64,000 nucleotides of DNA from Schizosaccharomyces osmophilus (lineage: Eukaryota; Ascomycota; Schizosaccharomycetes; Schizosaccharomycetales; Schizosaccharomycetaceae): positions 1,116,001 to 1,180,000 of the forward strand of contig NC_079238.1 of the NCBI RefSeq assembly GCF_027921745.1, read 5' to 3'. How positions within the stretch are numbered: the stretch's first letter is position 1; each line of letters starts with the position of its first letter. This document shows, one piece after another, positions 1 through 11,528 of this stretch. The position numbers and the translations under genes were made by a program. A model generated the notes under the pieces. That model saw only the letters and a list, made by a program, of their open reading frames with translations, searched no databases and had not been told where the DNA came from.

Positions 1-1717
1 ATTGTTCATGCAAATGGGAATCTATACGATGTAGGCTACTCGAAATGTTCGATTGTAACAAACAAAGATGAGCACTGATGCGATATCTATGAGCCCAAAT
101 AATTTCTATAATTTCTACAGTATTTCCAGGAAACAAACAGATATTTAGCTTAGATAAAAGCGAATAAGAGAAAGCACAAAGAGTCTTCTTCGCTCGAAGT
201 AAAATATATAAAAACGAGAGTTGTCCTAAAAGACAGAGAAGTACCTAAAGATAGTATTTTCTTTTTTAAATAAAACAAAACAGATTATCAGGTCCTCTGT
301 ACTTGGATTCCTTCGTCCCTCCGGGTGAAAGACGTGGAGATGGGTGGTAAAATTGTCGCGTTGAACAAAAGAAATGTGTATAACGATAGCGATGACTCAA
401 CAAGATAGTGCTTTCAGGTTACATGAACCCACTAATTTTAGAACGAGATGTCGGTTTTGTTTATTTTCTGCTTGTCGAACTGAATGAAAAAAGAAATGAA
501 CGCGCCTTGAATATAATGCATCAACCTGCACAGATACGCGTTGCTAAGGCCTTTAATGAACAACAAATTGCACCACCTTTTCACAGAAACCCGAAAGAGT
601 TCCTTTTCAGTATACAATTAATCTCATAAAGACGCTTCTTTTGTTTTTATTGTCATATGGCAATACGATGTATCGTGCAACAGGAATTTGGGATTTGTTA
701 ACATGATTTTGAGTTTCTCTTTATATGCAATTCACATGAATCCTTTTTTTACATACTTCTTCAGATGATACAGAACATCAAAAAATACATTCAATCAAGA
801 AACATCTAGTTACTTTAAACTGAGTTTGTCTTTTCATACAAATTATTCATTTGGTAGATAATATCACTTTGTATACATTACCACGTCTTGTATGGTATCA
901 ATCAAAAGCTAAAACTAACTAGTAACAAAATACAAACGGAAAATATAAAAGGCATCAGAAAGATAACGCATAATTTTTAGTCAACAGAGCTTTTCAGACA
1001 AACCATGAAAAAAAGTGTTACTCATCACTTGCCTTTGGTAGAAGTAAGAAGTCTTGAAAGGGTTTATATAGAAAAAACAGAAATCGATTGCATACAGGAG
1101 TTGGTACCAAAAAAAGCTAAAGGTTTATGATTGATTTTGCGTTCTAGGTCTGTGTATTTATTTGTAACGATAAGATCCAGTTTATCAAAGTTTCATTAGC
1201 ATGCAAATTCCGTAGACGATAAATTTAGAGAGATTCATTAATTGCATTTAATTTATTCTTTGGTATATATTTATTATTAAAAAAGGAGAACTTACAGAGT
1301 TAAAATTTTTGAAGCAAAATAACGGTGTAGTTTGTTTACATTTTTTTGTGCTAAATCTCACTAAATGGATTCTATGAAGTCCGTATGCCACCAGCAGATG
1401 TGTAGATATCTTGCCTAAAACACACATCTGAAACTTCGCGGTTTGAGAAACGGTCCCATTAATTTTCGCTCAGAGGCGCCAATTGGATGCAATATTGGTT
1501 TCTTTAAATAGAAGGCGTAGGACACGCGTCAATATACAAAGCGTGCAGTTGACGGGAAACAGTTCGAGCAAGCAGAACTTTTAACTTGAATAAACGTGTG
1601 TTTAAGCATTGTCCTTTCAAAAAACAATATTTAAATATTTGCAGAAAGCAGCAAGTGCTTTTTTCGGGTTCCCGGACTCATCTTTCTATTCATTTAAAGT
1701 ATTGAGCAAGATTTACC
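1..1717. other. Intergenic region upstream of sec9
   Basis: No gene is supported here. ATG-started frames at 423-629 (68 codons) and 1005-1130 (41 codons) have no domain I recognise and could be chance. Before sec9 there is a TATA-like TTTAAATA at 1503-1510 and an MluI-box-like ACGCGT at 1524-1529, in reasonable positions for its promoter, but neither is proved functional. Confidence 0.5.
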
Positions 1718-2866
1718 ATGGGTCTTTTCAAAAAGAAAAAGGGTGTCAATCCCGATATGTACAAGGCTCCAGAGGAAGGCAGCTCAGCCGCCAGTACTGG
1801 AACTCCTGCCCCTTCTTATACCTCTAATGGCTATTCAGGTAATTCATACCCTAACGCGTACAGTACAGGCAGTGGATATGAAACTAGTATGCCAAAGGGT
1901 GGTTATAATATGCAGTCAATTCGCAATGATCCGTATGCCCGAAAAGACATGCCTCCAATGCGATCCGGAGCTGCTGTAGCTTCTTCGGCTCCTTCCACAC
2001 CTTCCGGTTATGAACGGCCAAGCTATCAACGTTCTCCAGCAAGTCAAACAACTTTGGACTTGAAAAAGCAAGAATTATTTCAAGGTGCACGTCGCATACA
2101 AGAAAATTCAGAAAACTATTTGAATGAAGATGGGGACGAAGCTGACATGGCCGAATCATATAATGCGACTGCAGAGGAAGACGAGGACGTTGAGGCTATA
2201 AAGCAAAAAATTCAATTTGTCAAGCAAGACAGTTTATCAAGCACAAGGAATGCCTTGCAAATGGCAAACAATGCTGAACAAGCAGGGATGGCCACACTTC
2301 AAAACTTGGGGCAACAAACAGAAAAAGTTGCAAGCGCCGAAAAAGAGCTGGACGTTGCTAAGATTCATGCAAAGCGAGCAGAAGAGCAGGCTAGGGAACT
2401 GAAAACCTTAAATAGAAGCATGTTTGCTATTCACATTGGGAAACCATGGGGTAAAGGGAAGCGTGTAGCTGCCGAGGAGGCACGGCTTACTGCTAAGCGT
2501 GAAGCTGAACGTCAAGATGAACTTTTGAATAGACAGTTTGCATTTCAGTCTCAGCGCCGTATTGGTGAGACTATGAAGAAAAATCAGAAGGAATCAGTTA
2601 AACCTAATGATAAGAAAGGAGTTTCCATTATCGAGCGCTCGCGTTATCAGTTTGAGCCCGATGCAGAAGATGACATGAACGAGAAAGAAATAGATAAAAA
2701 CTTAGACCAGCTTGATGGTGTTGTTGGCCGTTTGAAGGGTTTAGCATATGCTACTGGACAAGAAGTTGAATCCCAAAACACTCGACTCGGCAAAGTTCAC
2801 GATAAAAGTGATCGTCTGGATACCGACGTATATCTCAATGTTGAACGTCTTCGTAACATCCATTAA
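1718..2866 (+). CDS. sec9: Sec9, SNAP-25-family t-SNARE for exocytosis
   Basis: Plasma-membrane Qbc-SNARE of 382 residues that pairs with a syntaxin and a synaptobrevin to fuse secretory vesicles and, in fission yeast, to support septation and sporulation (family knowledge). The sequence shows a basic N terminus (lysines 5-8), a Ser/Pro/Tyr-rich disordered stretch to about residue 110, a Qb SNARE coil at about 158-230 and a Qc SNARE coil at about 318-380 ending next to the stop. No transmembrane segment is present, as expected for this family. The ATG at 1718 is the first in frame and the length is close to the S. pombe protein. It is convergent with thi4, an arrangement I remember from S. 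pombe (SPBC26H8.02c and .01). Confidence 0.93.
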   Translation: MGLFKKKKGVNPDMYKAPEEGSSAASTGTPAPSYTSNGYSGNSYPNAYSTGSGYETSMPKGGYNMQSIRNDPYARKDMPPMRSGAAVASSAPSTPSGYERPSYQRSPASQTTLDLKKQELFQGARRIQENSENYLNEDGDEADMAESYNATAEEDEDVEAIKQKIQFVKQDSLSSTRNALQMANNAEQAGMATLQNLGQQTEKVASAEKELDVAKIHAKRAEEQARELKTLNRSMFAIHIGKPWGKGKRVAAEEARLTAKREAERQDELLNRQFAFQSQRRIGETMKKNQKESVKPNDKKGVSIIERSRYQFEPDAEDDMNEKEIDKNLDQLDGVVGRLKGLAYATGQEVESQNTRLGKVHDKSDRLDTDVYLNVERLRNIH

Positions 2867-3412
2867 TGCATGAATTCCTCTTTTCCGAAATTAACTTATT
2901 GATTACATCCGATAGGAACTAGTCCTTTTTATTGCAGTTATACTTTTATGAACGGAGCATTACTTTTAAAGATTTTATAATATACATTTATAGGAGTCTA
3001 CATTTTATGAAAAAAAATCGCGCTACACCTTGTAGTTGAATAAATACTACCTAAAGGTTTTTATTAAAACGTGTTATATTGGTCATGTATTCGAGTTTTC
3101 GTAAACAAATAGCTCCATAGAATCTATTTAAAGTTGCGTTTTGTTCAAAAAAAGCTGCTATACTGGATGACTCTGTTTCTAAAGCTGCTAAAAACCAAAG
3201 AATGATTTGAGCGGAATTTTCTTACAAGTTTGTTTTATGAAATTAGCAAGTAAATTGTTTCGAAGGCGTAAATCATTACCAACATAAAAGGCATTTATTG
3301 AATTGGAGATTCTCAAAAATTATGTTTATAGCAAATATTATCGTGATGGGTTTCTTTATACGGTTTCATCAAGATTTTCCTAAATAGAAGAAGCAAAAAA
3401 GAAAAGTAAAAT
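2867..3412. other. Convergent intergenic region, sec9 / thi4 3' ends
   Basis: AT-rich space between two convergent genes, presumably holding both 3' UTRs and polyadenylation signals. I see no ORF or RNA gene in it. Confidence 0.5.
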
Positions 3413-4441
<1,029 letters not shown>

Positions 4442-4460
4442 TTAAGACATCCTAGCCATC

Positions 4461-4467
4461 ATTTATA
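4461..4467 (-). promoter_or_regulatory. TATA box of thi4
   Basis: TATAAAT on the minus strand, 65-71 nt upstream of the thi4 ATG at 4396, a normal position for a strong fission-yeast promoter. The function is inferred from position only. Confidence 0.6.
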
Positions 4468-4526
4468 CCTGAATTCGGCCTCCCTTTGACCTGACCATTT
4501 AGTCTACTTGCGATCATGGACGCGGT

Positions 4527-4576
4527 TTCGGATATCCGAAGTATCGAACTTTTCAAACACATATCCGATTACGGAT
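4527..4576. promoter_or_regulatory. Paired CGG half-site palindromes upstream of thi4
   Basis: TTCGGATATCCGAA (4527-4540) is a perfect palindrome with CGG-N4-CCG geometry. ATCCGATTACGGAT (4563-4576) has ATCCG/CGGAT arms in the opposite, everted geometry (CCG-N4-CGG). Such triplets are typical sites for Zn2Cys6 transcription factors, and the S. pombe thiamine regulators Thi1 and Thi5 belong to that class. A related ATCCGGAT palindrome is at 4757-4764 and a TCGGAT at 4885-4890. I infer that this is the thiamine-responsive upstream activating sequence. It lies 131-180 nt upstream of the thi4 start. Confidence 0.55.
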
Positions 4577-4973
4577 GCAATCTTTCAAAAGTCTTTTTAT
4601 TTTACCTTGTATGATACTTGAGCAGGAAACATACTAAGAAAAGGCTCTAAATGTGGTCATCGTTCGCTCTTTAAAATGTTTGAAAACGTCAGTAATGAAT
4701 TGTTGTTTACGTTGGAATGATTCCCTTGGCAGTCTGCTATTTCGAAAAGCATTGCGATCCGGATACGAATGAGCGAAACAGTTGTTGGCGGTTTGCTGAG
4801 ATTTGAAAGACTATGGATTCATAAAGAAAGAGTAAAGAAATTTACCAATTCCAATTGTTTTTCCTTTGAAATTCAGTGGAAATATCGGATTGTCATAGGC
4901 CATGTGTGGAGATAGTGTCCATTGCGATTGGTATACCTTGCGGTTTGAAATTACAGACTCTTTCGTGTCCATA

Positions 4974-5028
4974 CTTTTTCTTTTCTTTTCTTTTCTTTTT
5001 CTTTTCTTTTCCTTTTCCTTTTCCTTTT
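4974..5028. repeat. CTTTT / CCTTTT pyrimidine simple repeat
   Basis: About 55 nt of pure pyrimidine made of tandem CTTTT units changing to CCTTTT at the 3' end, on the plus strand. Such tracts are common nucleosome-depleted promoter sequence in fission yeast. No coding role is seen. Confidence 0.85.
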
Positions 5029-6062
5029 ACGGCCAAATCACCCACATGAACAAAAGAAATCTACCTCATCGGATAGTGCCTTGCGTTTCAATGCGTAAAT
5101 CATAGAAACCGAGTTGCGGTATACTTTGTTCGTAAACAAACAAGTAGATGCATGTTTGAATGCAAAAGATTTTATCACAGATCAGCAAAATGAACTAGAA
5201 CGAAGAGGTTTGATAAGCTGTGCACATATTTCATTCTTTGATGCATGCGATTCAAATTTTGAGAGGAAACATGGTCAAAGGAGTTTTTTTTTTTTTAAGC
5301 TCGCGAAGCTTGCAAAAACCTCAACTGAATTTGGCATCGAATTGCCTTTTCTTCGTTTTCGCAATTTCCCGTCCTTCGTAAACCGTTGGTGTTGCATGCA
5401 TATGCCACTTTGTTTACCAAGGAGAGACGTCCCTAAGAGTAGGAACAGCTCGGTCGGAACTGTAGCATTTCTCAATTGATTGACATATCGCTTCGAAGAT
5501 GTTTGCATTTCCGCAAAATTGCCTTTTCCTTTTGACATTCCTCAAAATTTTTTCATATGGTTTACCGGTATGCGTTGCGGTGCCCAAGTAAATAATGCCC
5601 AGATTCTTTTGAAGGAATACATTCATTCAACGGGGTTTTCCAAATTGCAGGCCCACACAAACAGAGAAAACAGTCAGTCAACAAATGGATGAATGGGACT
5701 CTGAATTTCTAGATTTGTGTCCCCCTTCGCCCGCGTGCAAGCATTGAATCGTTCACTTCATTTACGATTTTCAGTTCAACACAGTCCTTACTCATTGCCG
5801 GGTATTTGGTTACGAGTTTGGACCAAAACAGCTGGCTGCTGTTTTGTTTTTTCGTCTTTATTTCCATTTCTATTTCGATCTTTTTCATCTAAATCTCAAA
5901 GCGTTAACGAACCCTTGTGAAATTCTCCTTGTCACGCTAGAAAGGTGTTTTCACCCTACATGGAAATGTTGTCTTCAGCCAAACCTAAGAGATCAGCCAA
6001 GAAGGAGTTTGCATTCTCATTGCGTTTCGCAATTGCATGATTTATCAATAGCTGTTGCAAAT

Positions 6063-7856
6063 ATGTACGGTTCGCTGCTTCGAACGGGTCGTTTGGCTCG
6101 TAGAGCTTTCGATACCCAATCTTTAAGAAAAATCCAAGTTCCTCGTGCATCGTCACTTTGGAGCTTACAATGCAGACGATGGAATTCAAACAATGCTAAA
6201 AGTGTCGACGAGAATTACCGTGATCTTCATATCCCAGGAATTATCGAGGATAATATTTCTCCAGCTACTGCTGAAAAAGAAAGCTCCCATGTCTCTTTTG
6301 ACATCCCTAAGGATATGCTTCTGCCCGATGGAATGCCAGACTATTTACGCCTTACATTGACTTCTCACGTTTACGATGTTATCGAAGAAACGCCTTTAAC
6401 AAAAGGTGTCGTCATTTCTGAAAGTACAGGAGTCCCTGTTTATTTGAAACGTGAAGATCTTACCCCCGTTTTCTCTTTCAAAGTTCGTGGTGCTCACAAC
6501 AAGATGGCATCTCTTGACCCGAAATTGCTGGAACGCGGTGTCATTGCCTGTTCAGCCGGTAACCATGCCCAGGGTGTTGCTTATTCTGCTAAACAACTGG
6601 GTGTAAAGGCAACTATTGTGATGCCCCAAAACACTCCCGACATCAAATGGAAAAACGTAAAAAGACTCGGCGCTAACGTTTTGTTACATGGGGCCAATTT
6701 TGATATCGCAAAGCAAGAATGCAATCGTCTCGCGGAGGAACACAACCTTCGTATCATCCACCCTTATGATGATCCTTACGTTATTGCTGGACAAGGTACT
6801 GTTGGTTTGGAGATTCTTCACCAATTGGACCTCCGTAAATTAGATGCTATTTACTGTGCTATCGGTGGTGGTGGTCTTATTGCCGGTATTAGTGCTTATG
6901 TAAAGCGAATTGCTCCTCATGTCAAAATTATTGGTGTCGAAACCTTTGATGCTGATGCGTTTTCACGCTCCGTAGAAGAGAAAAAGCGTGTTACCTTGAA
7001 GGATGTAGGTTTGTTTGCCGACGGTACCGCTGTCAAGATTGTGGGTCAAGAAACCTATCGGGTTGCTTCCAAGTATGTTGATGATGTTGTTTTGGTCGAT
7101 AAAGATGAAATTTGTGCTGCCATCAAAGATGTCTTTTTGGATACCCGTTCCGTCGTCGAACCTTCAGGTGCTATGTCTGTTGCCGGTATGAAGCGTTATA
7201 TGGCAAAGCACAAGCCTCAAAATACAGATTCCGCCTCTCAAGTATGCGTCTTGTCTGGCGCCAACATGGATTTTGATCGTCTTCGTTTTGTCGCCGAACG
7301 TGCCGACCTTGGTTTGAATAAGGAAGTTTTCTTGAGCGTGACTATCCCTGAACGCCCTGGATCTTTTGAGAAACTCCACAGTATCATTACTCCTCGAAGC
7401 ATTACTGAGTTCTCTTACCGCTACGACAACTCTGAGTATGCCAATATTTACACATCGTTTGTCGTCCAAGATCGCGTGAAAGAACTTCCTGAGGTGCTTC
7501 AAAAAATTTCAGAGCACAACATGGTTGCCGAAGACATTAGCGACAATGAGCTTGCTAAGACACATGCCCGTTATCTCATCGGCGGTAAATCCGACGTCTT
7601 AAATGAACGTTTGTATCGCTTTGAATTTCCTGAACGTCCTGGAGCTCTTAGCAAATTCTTGAAGAGTTTGAAGGAAGTATGCAGTATTTCCTTGTTCCAT
7701 TACAGAAATTGTGGTGGTGATACTGCCAATGTGCTTGCTGGTTTGCAAGTCAAGGAAGGTCAATTGAAGAAGTTGAACGATATATTAGAGACGATGGGCT
7801 ATGCCTGGGTTGATGAAAGCAACAATCCTGTATATTTGCGTTATTTAAGAAAATAG
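6063..7856 (+). CDS. ilv1: Mitochondrial threonine dehydratase (threonine ammonia-lyase)
   Basis: Converts threonine to 2-oxobutanoate and ammonia, the first step of isoleucine synthesis. The protein is 597 residues from the ATG at 6063; the open frame continues upstream without another convincing start. The N terminus is rich in Arg, Leu and Ser with almost no acidic residues to about residue 45, which suggests a mitochondrial presequence. The catalytic domain has the PLP lysine K140 in SFKVRGA, the SAGNHAQG loop at 164-171 and the phosphate-binding GGGGL loop. The C-terminal third carries two ACT-like regulatory repeats, each beginning with a PERPGxx motif, where isoleucine feedback would act. 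In S. pombe the gene is, I believe, SPBC1677.03c (tda1). The symbol used here is the S. cerevisiae name. Confidence 0.93.
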   Translation: MYGSLLRTGRLARRAFDTQSLRKIQVPRASSLWSLQCRRWNSNNAKSVDENYRDLHIPGIIEDNISPATAEKESSHVSFDIPKDMLLPDGMPDYLRLTLTSHVYDVIEETPLTKGVVISESTGVPVYLKREDLTPVFSFKVRGAHNKMASLDPKLLERGVIACSAGNHAQGVAYSAKQLGVKATIVMPQNTPDIKWKNVKRLGANVLLHGANFDIAKQECNRLAEEHNLRIIHPYDDPYVIAGQGTVGLEILHQLDLRKLDAIYCAIGGGGLIAGISAYVKRIAPHVKIIGVETFDADAFSRSVEEKKRVTLKDVGLFADGTAVKIVGQETYRVASKYVDDVVLVDKDEICAAIKDVFLDTRSVVEPSGAMSVAGMKRYMAKHKPQNTDSASQVCVLSGANMDFDRLRFVAERADLGLNKEVFLSVTIPERPGSFEKLHSIITPRSITEFSYRYDNSEYANIYTSFVVQDRVKELPEVLQKISEHNMVAEDISDNELAKTHARYLIGGKSDVLNERLYRFEFPERPGALSKFLKSLKEVCSISLFHYRNCGGDTANVLAGLQVKEGQLKKLNDILETMGYAWVDESNNPVYLRYLRK

Positions 7857-8387
7857 TTACATTCAATCGAAAACTTGTGAAAAAAAAGGACTGCAAAGTA
7901 GTTTATGGAAGTTGAGAATTCCAATGGTTGAAAAAAAGAAAGATAGTTTTTGCTTTCTATCGCAGTCGTCAACGTTTATCTTGTTATTTCCTTTTCAATT
8001 CAAGCCGAGGTTTATGAGATAGGTTGAAAGGATCGTACATCTTTTTGGTATATATAGGGAAATGGGATCGTGTTTCTCCCGGAAAAGGATCCCCTTTTTA
8101 TTTTATGCAAGTGTTGAAGAAGGGTTATTTACTCTGCAACTAGAACTGTATATCGATTTGGTGGTTTATAGAAGAATAATAAAATAATTTCATTACATTT
8201 TAGGTGGGTACAAATATGTTGACTAGCATCGTAAGGTGGAAGGAGGATGGACAAAACTAATTACCAATTTCGAATGCCATTGCAGGAAAATTCTTTCATC
8301 ACTTCATGTCTTAAAACCCCCAGTAGCAGCGCAGCGGTGTACGCGGTTAGTAGTTGGTCGCTCAATAAGTCCATCAAAGAAGGGTGT
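7857..8387. other. Convergent intergenic region, ilv1 / dpm3
   Basis: Holds the 3' flanks of two convergent genes. There is a TATATATA-like run near 8048 but no gene on either side that would use it. I see nothing else. Confidence 0.45.
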
Positions 8388-8740
8388 TTATTCCTCAGTA
8401 ACAAAACCTTTGGTTTTAAGAGCATCTTGTGCTTCTTTAATATCCTATTTGCGTCAACGTCAGTACAAATTCTACAAACAACTCAAAAAAAAGGAAACAA
8501 TCCAATAAAAGCAAAAAAACATACATTGACTAAGTCCACATAAGCTTGAGGTTTATCGTGAGTCGTAGCAACGTTATACAACAATGTAACACCTAAATAA
8601 GAGCCAAATGCCAGAATAAATAAATAAGGTGTATAGGGACGCAAACTCGACCATGGTTCTTCCAAATCAAATAAGTACGTTACGCGGTACAAGATTGTGA
8701 GTAAAACGTAGTACAGTATAATCTTTTGAATTCTCTGCAT
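8388..8740 (-). CDS. dpm3: Dpm3, stabilising subunit of dolichol-phosphate mannose synthase
   Basis: Small ER membrane subunit that anchors the catalytic Dpm1, which supplies dolichol-phosphate-mannose for N-glycans, O-mannosylation and GPI anchors. Two exons: 8740-8525 (72 codons from ATG) and 8444-8388. The 80-nt intron has GTATGT, a CTGAC branch sequence and a TAG acceptor. The joined 90-residue protein has two N-terminal hydrophobic segments (about 6-20 and 40-57), then the family's conserved VAT-HD motif at about 60-65 and an amphipathic C-terminal tail beginning DIKEAQDALK. Without splicing the frame would end in an unrelated hydrophobic tail, so the intron is well supported. S. pombe SPBC1677.02 is the remembered ortholog. 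Confidence 0.9.
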
Positions 8741-9405
8741 TTTGAACAAATAAAAGATATCGGTAAGTCAAAGATGAAGAAATGTTGCAGTTCTCTGAGT
8801 AGACGAGAGATGCATTGTCTCCACTTACTGACACATAACGAGTACGATGTTAGAATGAAATCCGGCTTTACGAAAAATAGCACCAGGTTACGGTTATTTG
8901 TTAAAACGATAAGGACACTTACCAAAGCATGCAATTTACACTTACCAGCTATGTGAAAAGCGTTTCTTATTGAGAGTTTATGAGGGTTTCTTAAATCTCT
9001 TTCGTAAATAAACAATAGTGGAAAAGTGAATGTGATGACTTCCAAAGAATTAGATTTTCGGTATTTGTGAATGAAGATTTGATGGCTGAACAATGCTGTT
9101 TATTTTGCAAAAGCATTGTGCTGGGAGGACAGTAAATGAACTTGAAAAGATGTTGTTTTTGTTCATTGAAACCGTTTGCGTTCGTCCTTTCATCTGCTTA
9201 TTTTTTTTCTTTCTATGAGTTTTTTTCTCTTTTAGTTTAATGCATAATTGCCATACTTTGTTGTCTAGCGTCTTCCGTGAAGAATCGGCAATTCACTCGG
9301 ACCGGATGGTTTGACTTGCCAAATATAGCAATAGCCACTACCAACTTTAGCATCGCACAGGATTCAATTGAACTTATTAGGAAAGAATCAATAGTACAGT
9401 TTCCA
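8741..9405. other. Divergent intergenic region, dpm3 / lsb1
   Basis: Promoter space for two divergent genes. Frames of 70-130 codons on both strands here lack ATG starts or recognisable content. A T-rich stretch precedes lsb1 at about 9199-9240. Confidence 0.45.
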
Positions 9406-10221
9406 ATGATAGGAAGAAATCCAGAAAACTACATTAAGCATGTTATCCGAAACGTCTATAACGACTTTCAGCTGTTGATTGACGAAGGCGTTTTGGACAA
9501 CGATGCTCTTCATTGGCTTCAACAAAAACTTCCCTCTGAAGGCAATGGAGTTGTCACTCCAACAACGAAAGCTAGAAAAGCTGATGTTCAAGCGTCTTCT
9601 GACTCTGCTTCGGAACCCCAGACTAGTTTTGTGACATCCAAGGTTGCTTCACTTTCTGTAAACCAAAATGAAGAAAAAACACCTATGGATCAATCTCCCT
9701 CAAATGTCTCCGGCCCTCAGCCCAGCCCTAGCAATCCTGATAAAGCATCTGCTGAACAGCTTAGTGCAGAGGCACACTTGCCTCCTCCTCCAAGTTATCC
9801 TCACGCTGTGGAAAACAGCACAATTGAGCGTGTCGTTGCCCTGTACAATTTCCCAGGCCCTGATGCCGGTGATCTACCCTTCAACACTGGCGATGTGATT
9901 GATGTGAAGGAACACATCAACAAGGACTGGTGGCGTGGTAGTCTCCATGGAAGAGAGGGCATTTTCCCTTCCAACTATGTTTCCTTTTTGCAAGATCCTT
10001 CAACCAGGCCACCTGCCCAGTATCCTTCTCCTGGCAGCTCTTCGTTCGCCCCGGGATATCCTCAGGGTTATGGTGGTCAACAACAACCCGTCGTTGTGGC
10101 ACAAAACCCATCTCCCAAAAAGAACAACGGCTTGAAGAAGTTTGGTAGCAACGTTGGAAGCGCCTTTGTTTTCGGTGCAGGTGCTACCGCTGGTGCCGAC
10201 CTTGTCAACTCTATCTTTTAA
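9406..10221 (+). CDS. lsb1: Lsb1/Pin3-family SH3 protein (S. pombe csh3-like)
   Basis: A 271-residue cortical-actin adaptor. The Lsb1 family binds the Wiskott-Aldrich protein Las17/Wsp1 through its SH3 domain (family knowledge). The N-terminal helical region (about 5-45) matches the Lsb1 N terminus, followed by a Ser/Pro-rich linker, one SH3 domain at about 140-195 (ALYNF, DWWRG and PSNYV signatures), then a Pro/Gln-rich region and a glycine/alanine-rich C-terminal motif ending in SIF that is characteristic of the family. The open frame extends 5' to 9277 but begins there with GTG, so I chose the first ATG at 9406. An upstream spliced exon cannot be excluded. Convergent with the probable mei3, as I remember from S. 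pombe (SPBC119.05c / SPBC119.04). Confidence 0.85.
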   Translation: MIGRNPENYIKHVIRNVYNDFQLLIDEGVLDNDALHWLQQKLPSEGNGVVTPTTKARKADVQASSDSASEPQTSFVTSKVASLSVNQNEEKTPMDQSPSNVSGPQPSPSNPDKASAEQLSAEAHLPPPPSYPHAVENSTIERVVALYNFPGPDAGDLPFNTGDVIDVKEHINKDWWRGSLHGREGIFPSNYVSFLQDPSTRPPAQYPSPGSSSFAPGYPQGYGGQQQPVVVAQNPSPKKNNGLKKFGSNVGSAFVFGAGATAGADLVNSIF

Positions 10222-11129
10222 AACGTTCATCGTCTGGTTTCCAATTTGTGTTTACGTCTCCTACTTTTATTTTTCTGTATCTTTACGGTTCCCTTTTCAT
10301 GTTTTCTTTTATGAAAGAATTTCCTTGGCTATTTGCCAAGCCAGCTGTGGTATGTTGGACGCATTTTAATCTTTTTTTCTTGTCTTTTCGTACTGTGTAG
10401 CTTTTTGCTTACATTTTTTAAATTTGCTGTTTATCATTCCTATGTTTTTTAGTCTTTTTTTTTTTTTTTTTTTTGTTGTTGTTGTTGTATTACTTTATAA
10501 AATTTACATTTCATGGATTTTTTTGTATGATGAATGGTAGAAAAGAAAACTCTTATTCAATCTTTGCTTGCTAAAGAGCACATCTCTCCTTTTTCTCAAA
10601 GGAGGAACGAATTATCACTAATGATTCATAAATTCATTGGTAGGAATACAGAAAAGGTGAAAAATAAATAAGTCGACTAACGAATGGTTCCAATGAAAAA
10701 ACAATCATTACAAACAAGGACAAAAGGTCATTAGGATGTGAGACGAAAGCACTGAAACAATGGTTTCAAGTGTGTGTCCCAATTCAAACATAGAGAAAAC
10801 GGTACATCAAAAGGCATAGAAAGATTGAAAATACCAAAAAGTAAAAAAGATAGAAAGAGCAACAAACAAGATGAAGTAGGAGAAAGATCAAAGGGAGATG
10901 TAAAGAGAGGAAAGAGACTGCAACAATCCTACAAAATTAAGTCAACATTTTTCGAACAAAACAAATGAAAACAACAACGGCATTAAGATATTAAAAAATC
11001 GAGGATTGTTGCATTGCAATGAAAAATGAAGCCTTTATAAAGTCTTTAGAAAGGAAACACAAGAAGGAATCCATTCGACCAAAATAAAAATCATAAAGGA
11101 ATGATTTTTCGCTTTCGACCTTTGTTTGT
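10222..11129. other. Convergent intergenic region, lsb1 / mei3
   Basis: About 0.9 kb between convergent genes. It contains a 20-nt T run followed by GTT repeats (10455-10488), annotated separately. The plus-strand frame at 10774-10968 is lysine-rich only because the stretch is A-rich and starts at a non-ATG codon, so I do not call it a gene. Confidence 0.45.
10455..10488. repeat. T20 homopolymer plus GTT microsatellite
   Basis: Twenty consecutive T followed by four GTT units and a final GT. It lies about 240 nt downstream of the lsb1 stop, on the mei3 side. Probably slippage-prone and without coding role. Confidence 0.85.
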
Positions 11130-11528
11130 TTACATGCTCTGGCGAGATTCATTGTTTACGCGTTCGGTAATATCCATGGTCGCGTCGCCCATGGGTGTAT
11201 GAAAGAGATCAAACAGGGTCGTCTCGTTCATGATATCCGAGGCCGCTAGAGCACGCTTTGTAGATTTAACGGAGGTATCGTTGGAGCTCTTTGAAACATT
11301 CTCCTTATTTTCGAATTCCGCTGTAATCAAAGGAACAGTCGCTGGAGAACGACGGTAAGTGCATTTTGTGCGTTTCATAGGATAGCTACGTAGAGGTGAC
11401 AGTATCGATGCGTTACCTGTAGCACCAGAAGTGTTTGTTTTGGAGACACGAGCTGCAGTAGTAGTAGGAGAAACAGAAGAGCTGCGTTGGGTTTGAAGAG
11501 AAGAAGCATTGATGTTGGAAGGGTTCAT
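11130..11528 (-). CDS. mei3: Probable Mei3, meiosis inducer (inhibitor of Pat1/Ran1 kinase)
   Basis: A 132-residue Ser/Thr/Arg/Asn-rich protein from the ATG at 11528, without globular domain. The identification rests mainly on position: in S. pombe mei3 (148 aa) is convergent with the Lsb1-type gene, as here. A basic core at residues 51-66 containing YRRSPATVP would fit the short pseudosubstrate segment by which Mei3 blocks the Pat1/Ran1 kinase so that diploids enter meiosis, but I cannot align it from memory with certainty. The C terminus is acidic/amidic. In S. pombe transcription requires both mating-type genes. I did not find a clear mating-type control element here. Confidence 0.6.
   Translation of the reverse strand: MNPSNINASSLQTQRSSSVSPTTTAARVSKTNTSGATGNASILSPLRSYPMKRTKCTYRRSPATVPLITAEFENKENVSKSSNDTSVKSTKRALAASDIMNETTLFDLFHTPMGDATMDITERVNNESRQSM

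Noticed and set aside
5114-5479. 121-codon plus-strand ORF in the thi4/ilv1 promoter
   Set aside because: It starts at TTG, overlaps open frames on the other strand and crosses a T-rich run. Chance in AT-rich DNA.
10774-10968. Lysine-rich 64-codon frame
   Set aside because: The composition follows from A-rich DNA. Non-ATG start, no neighbour or motif support.
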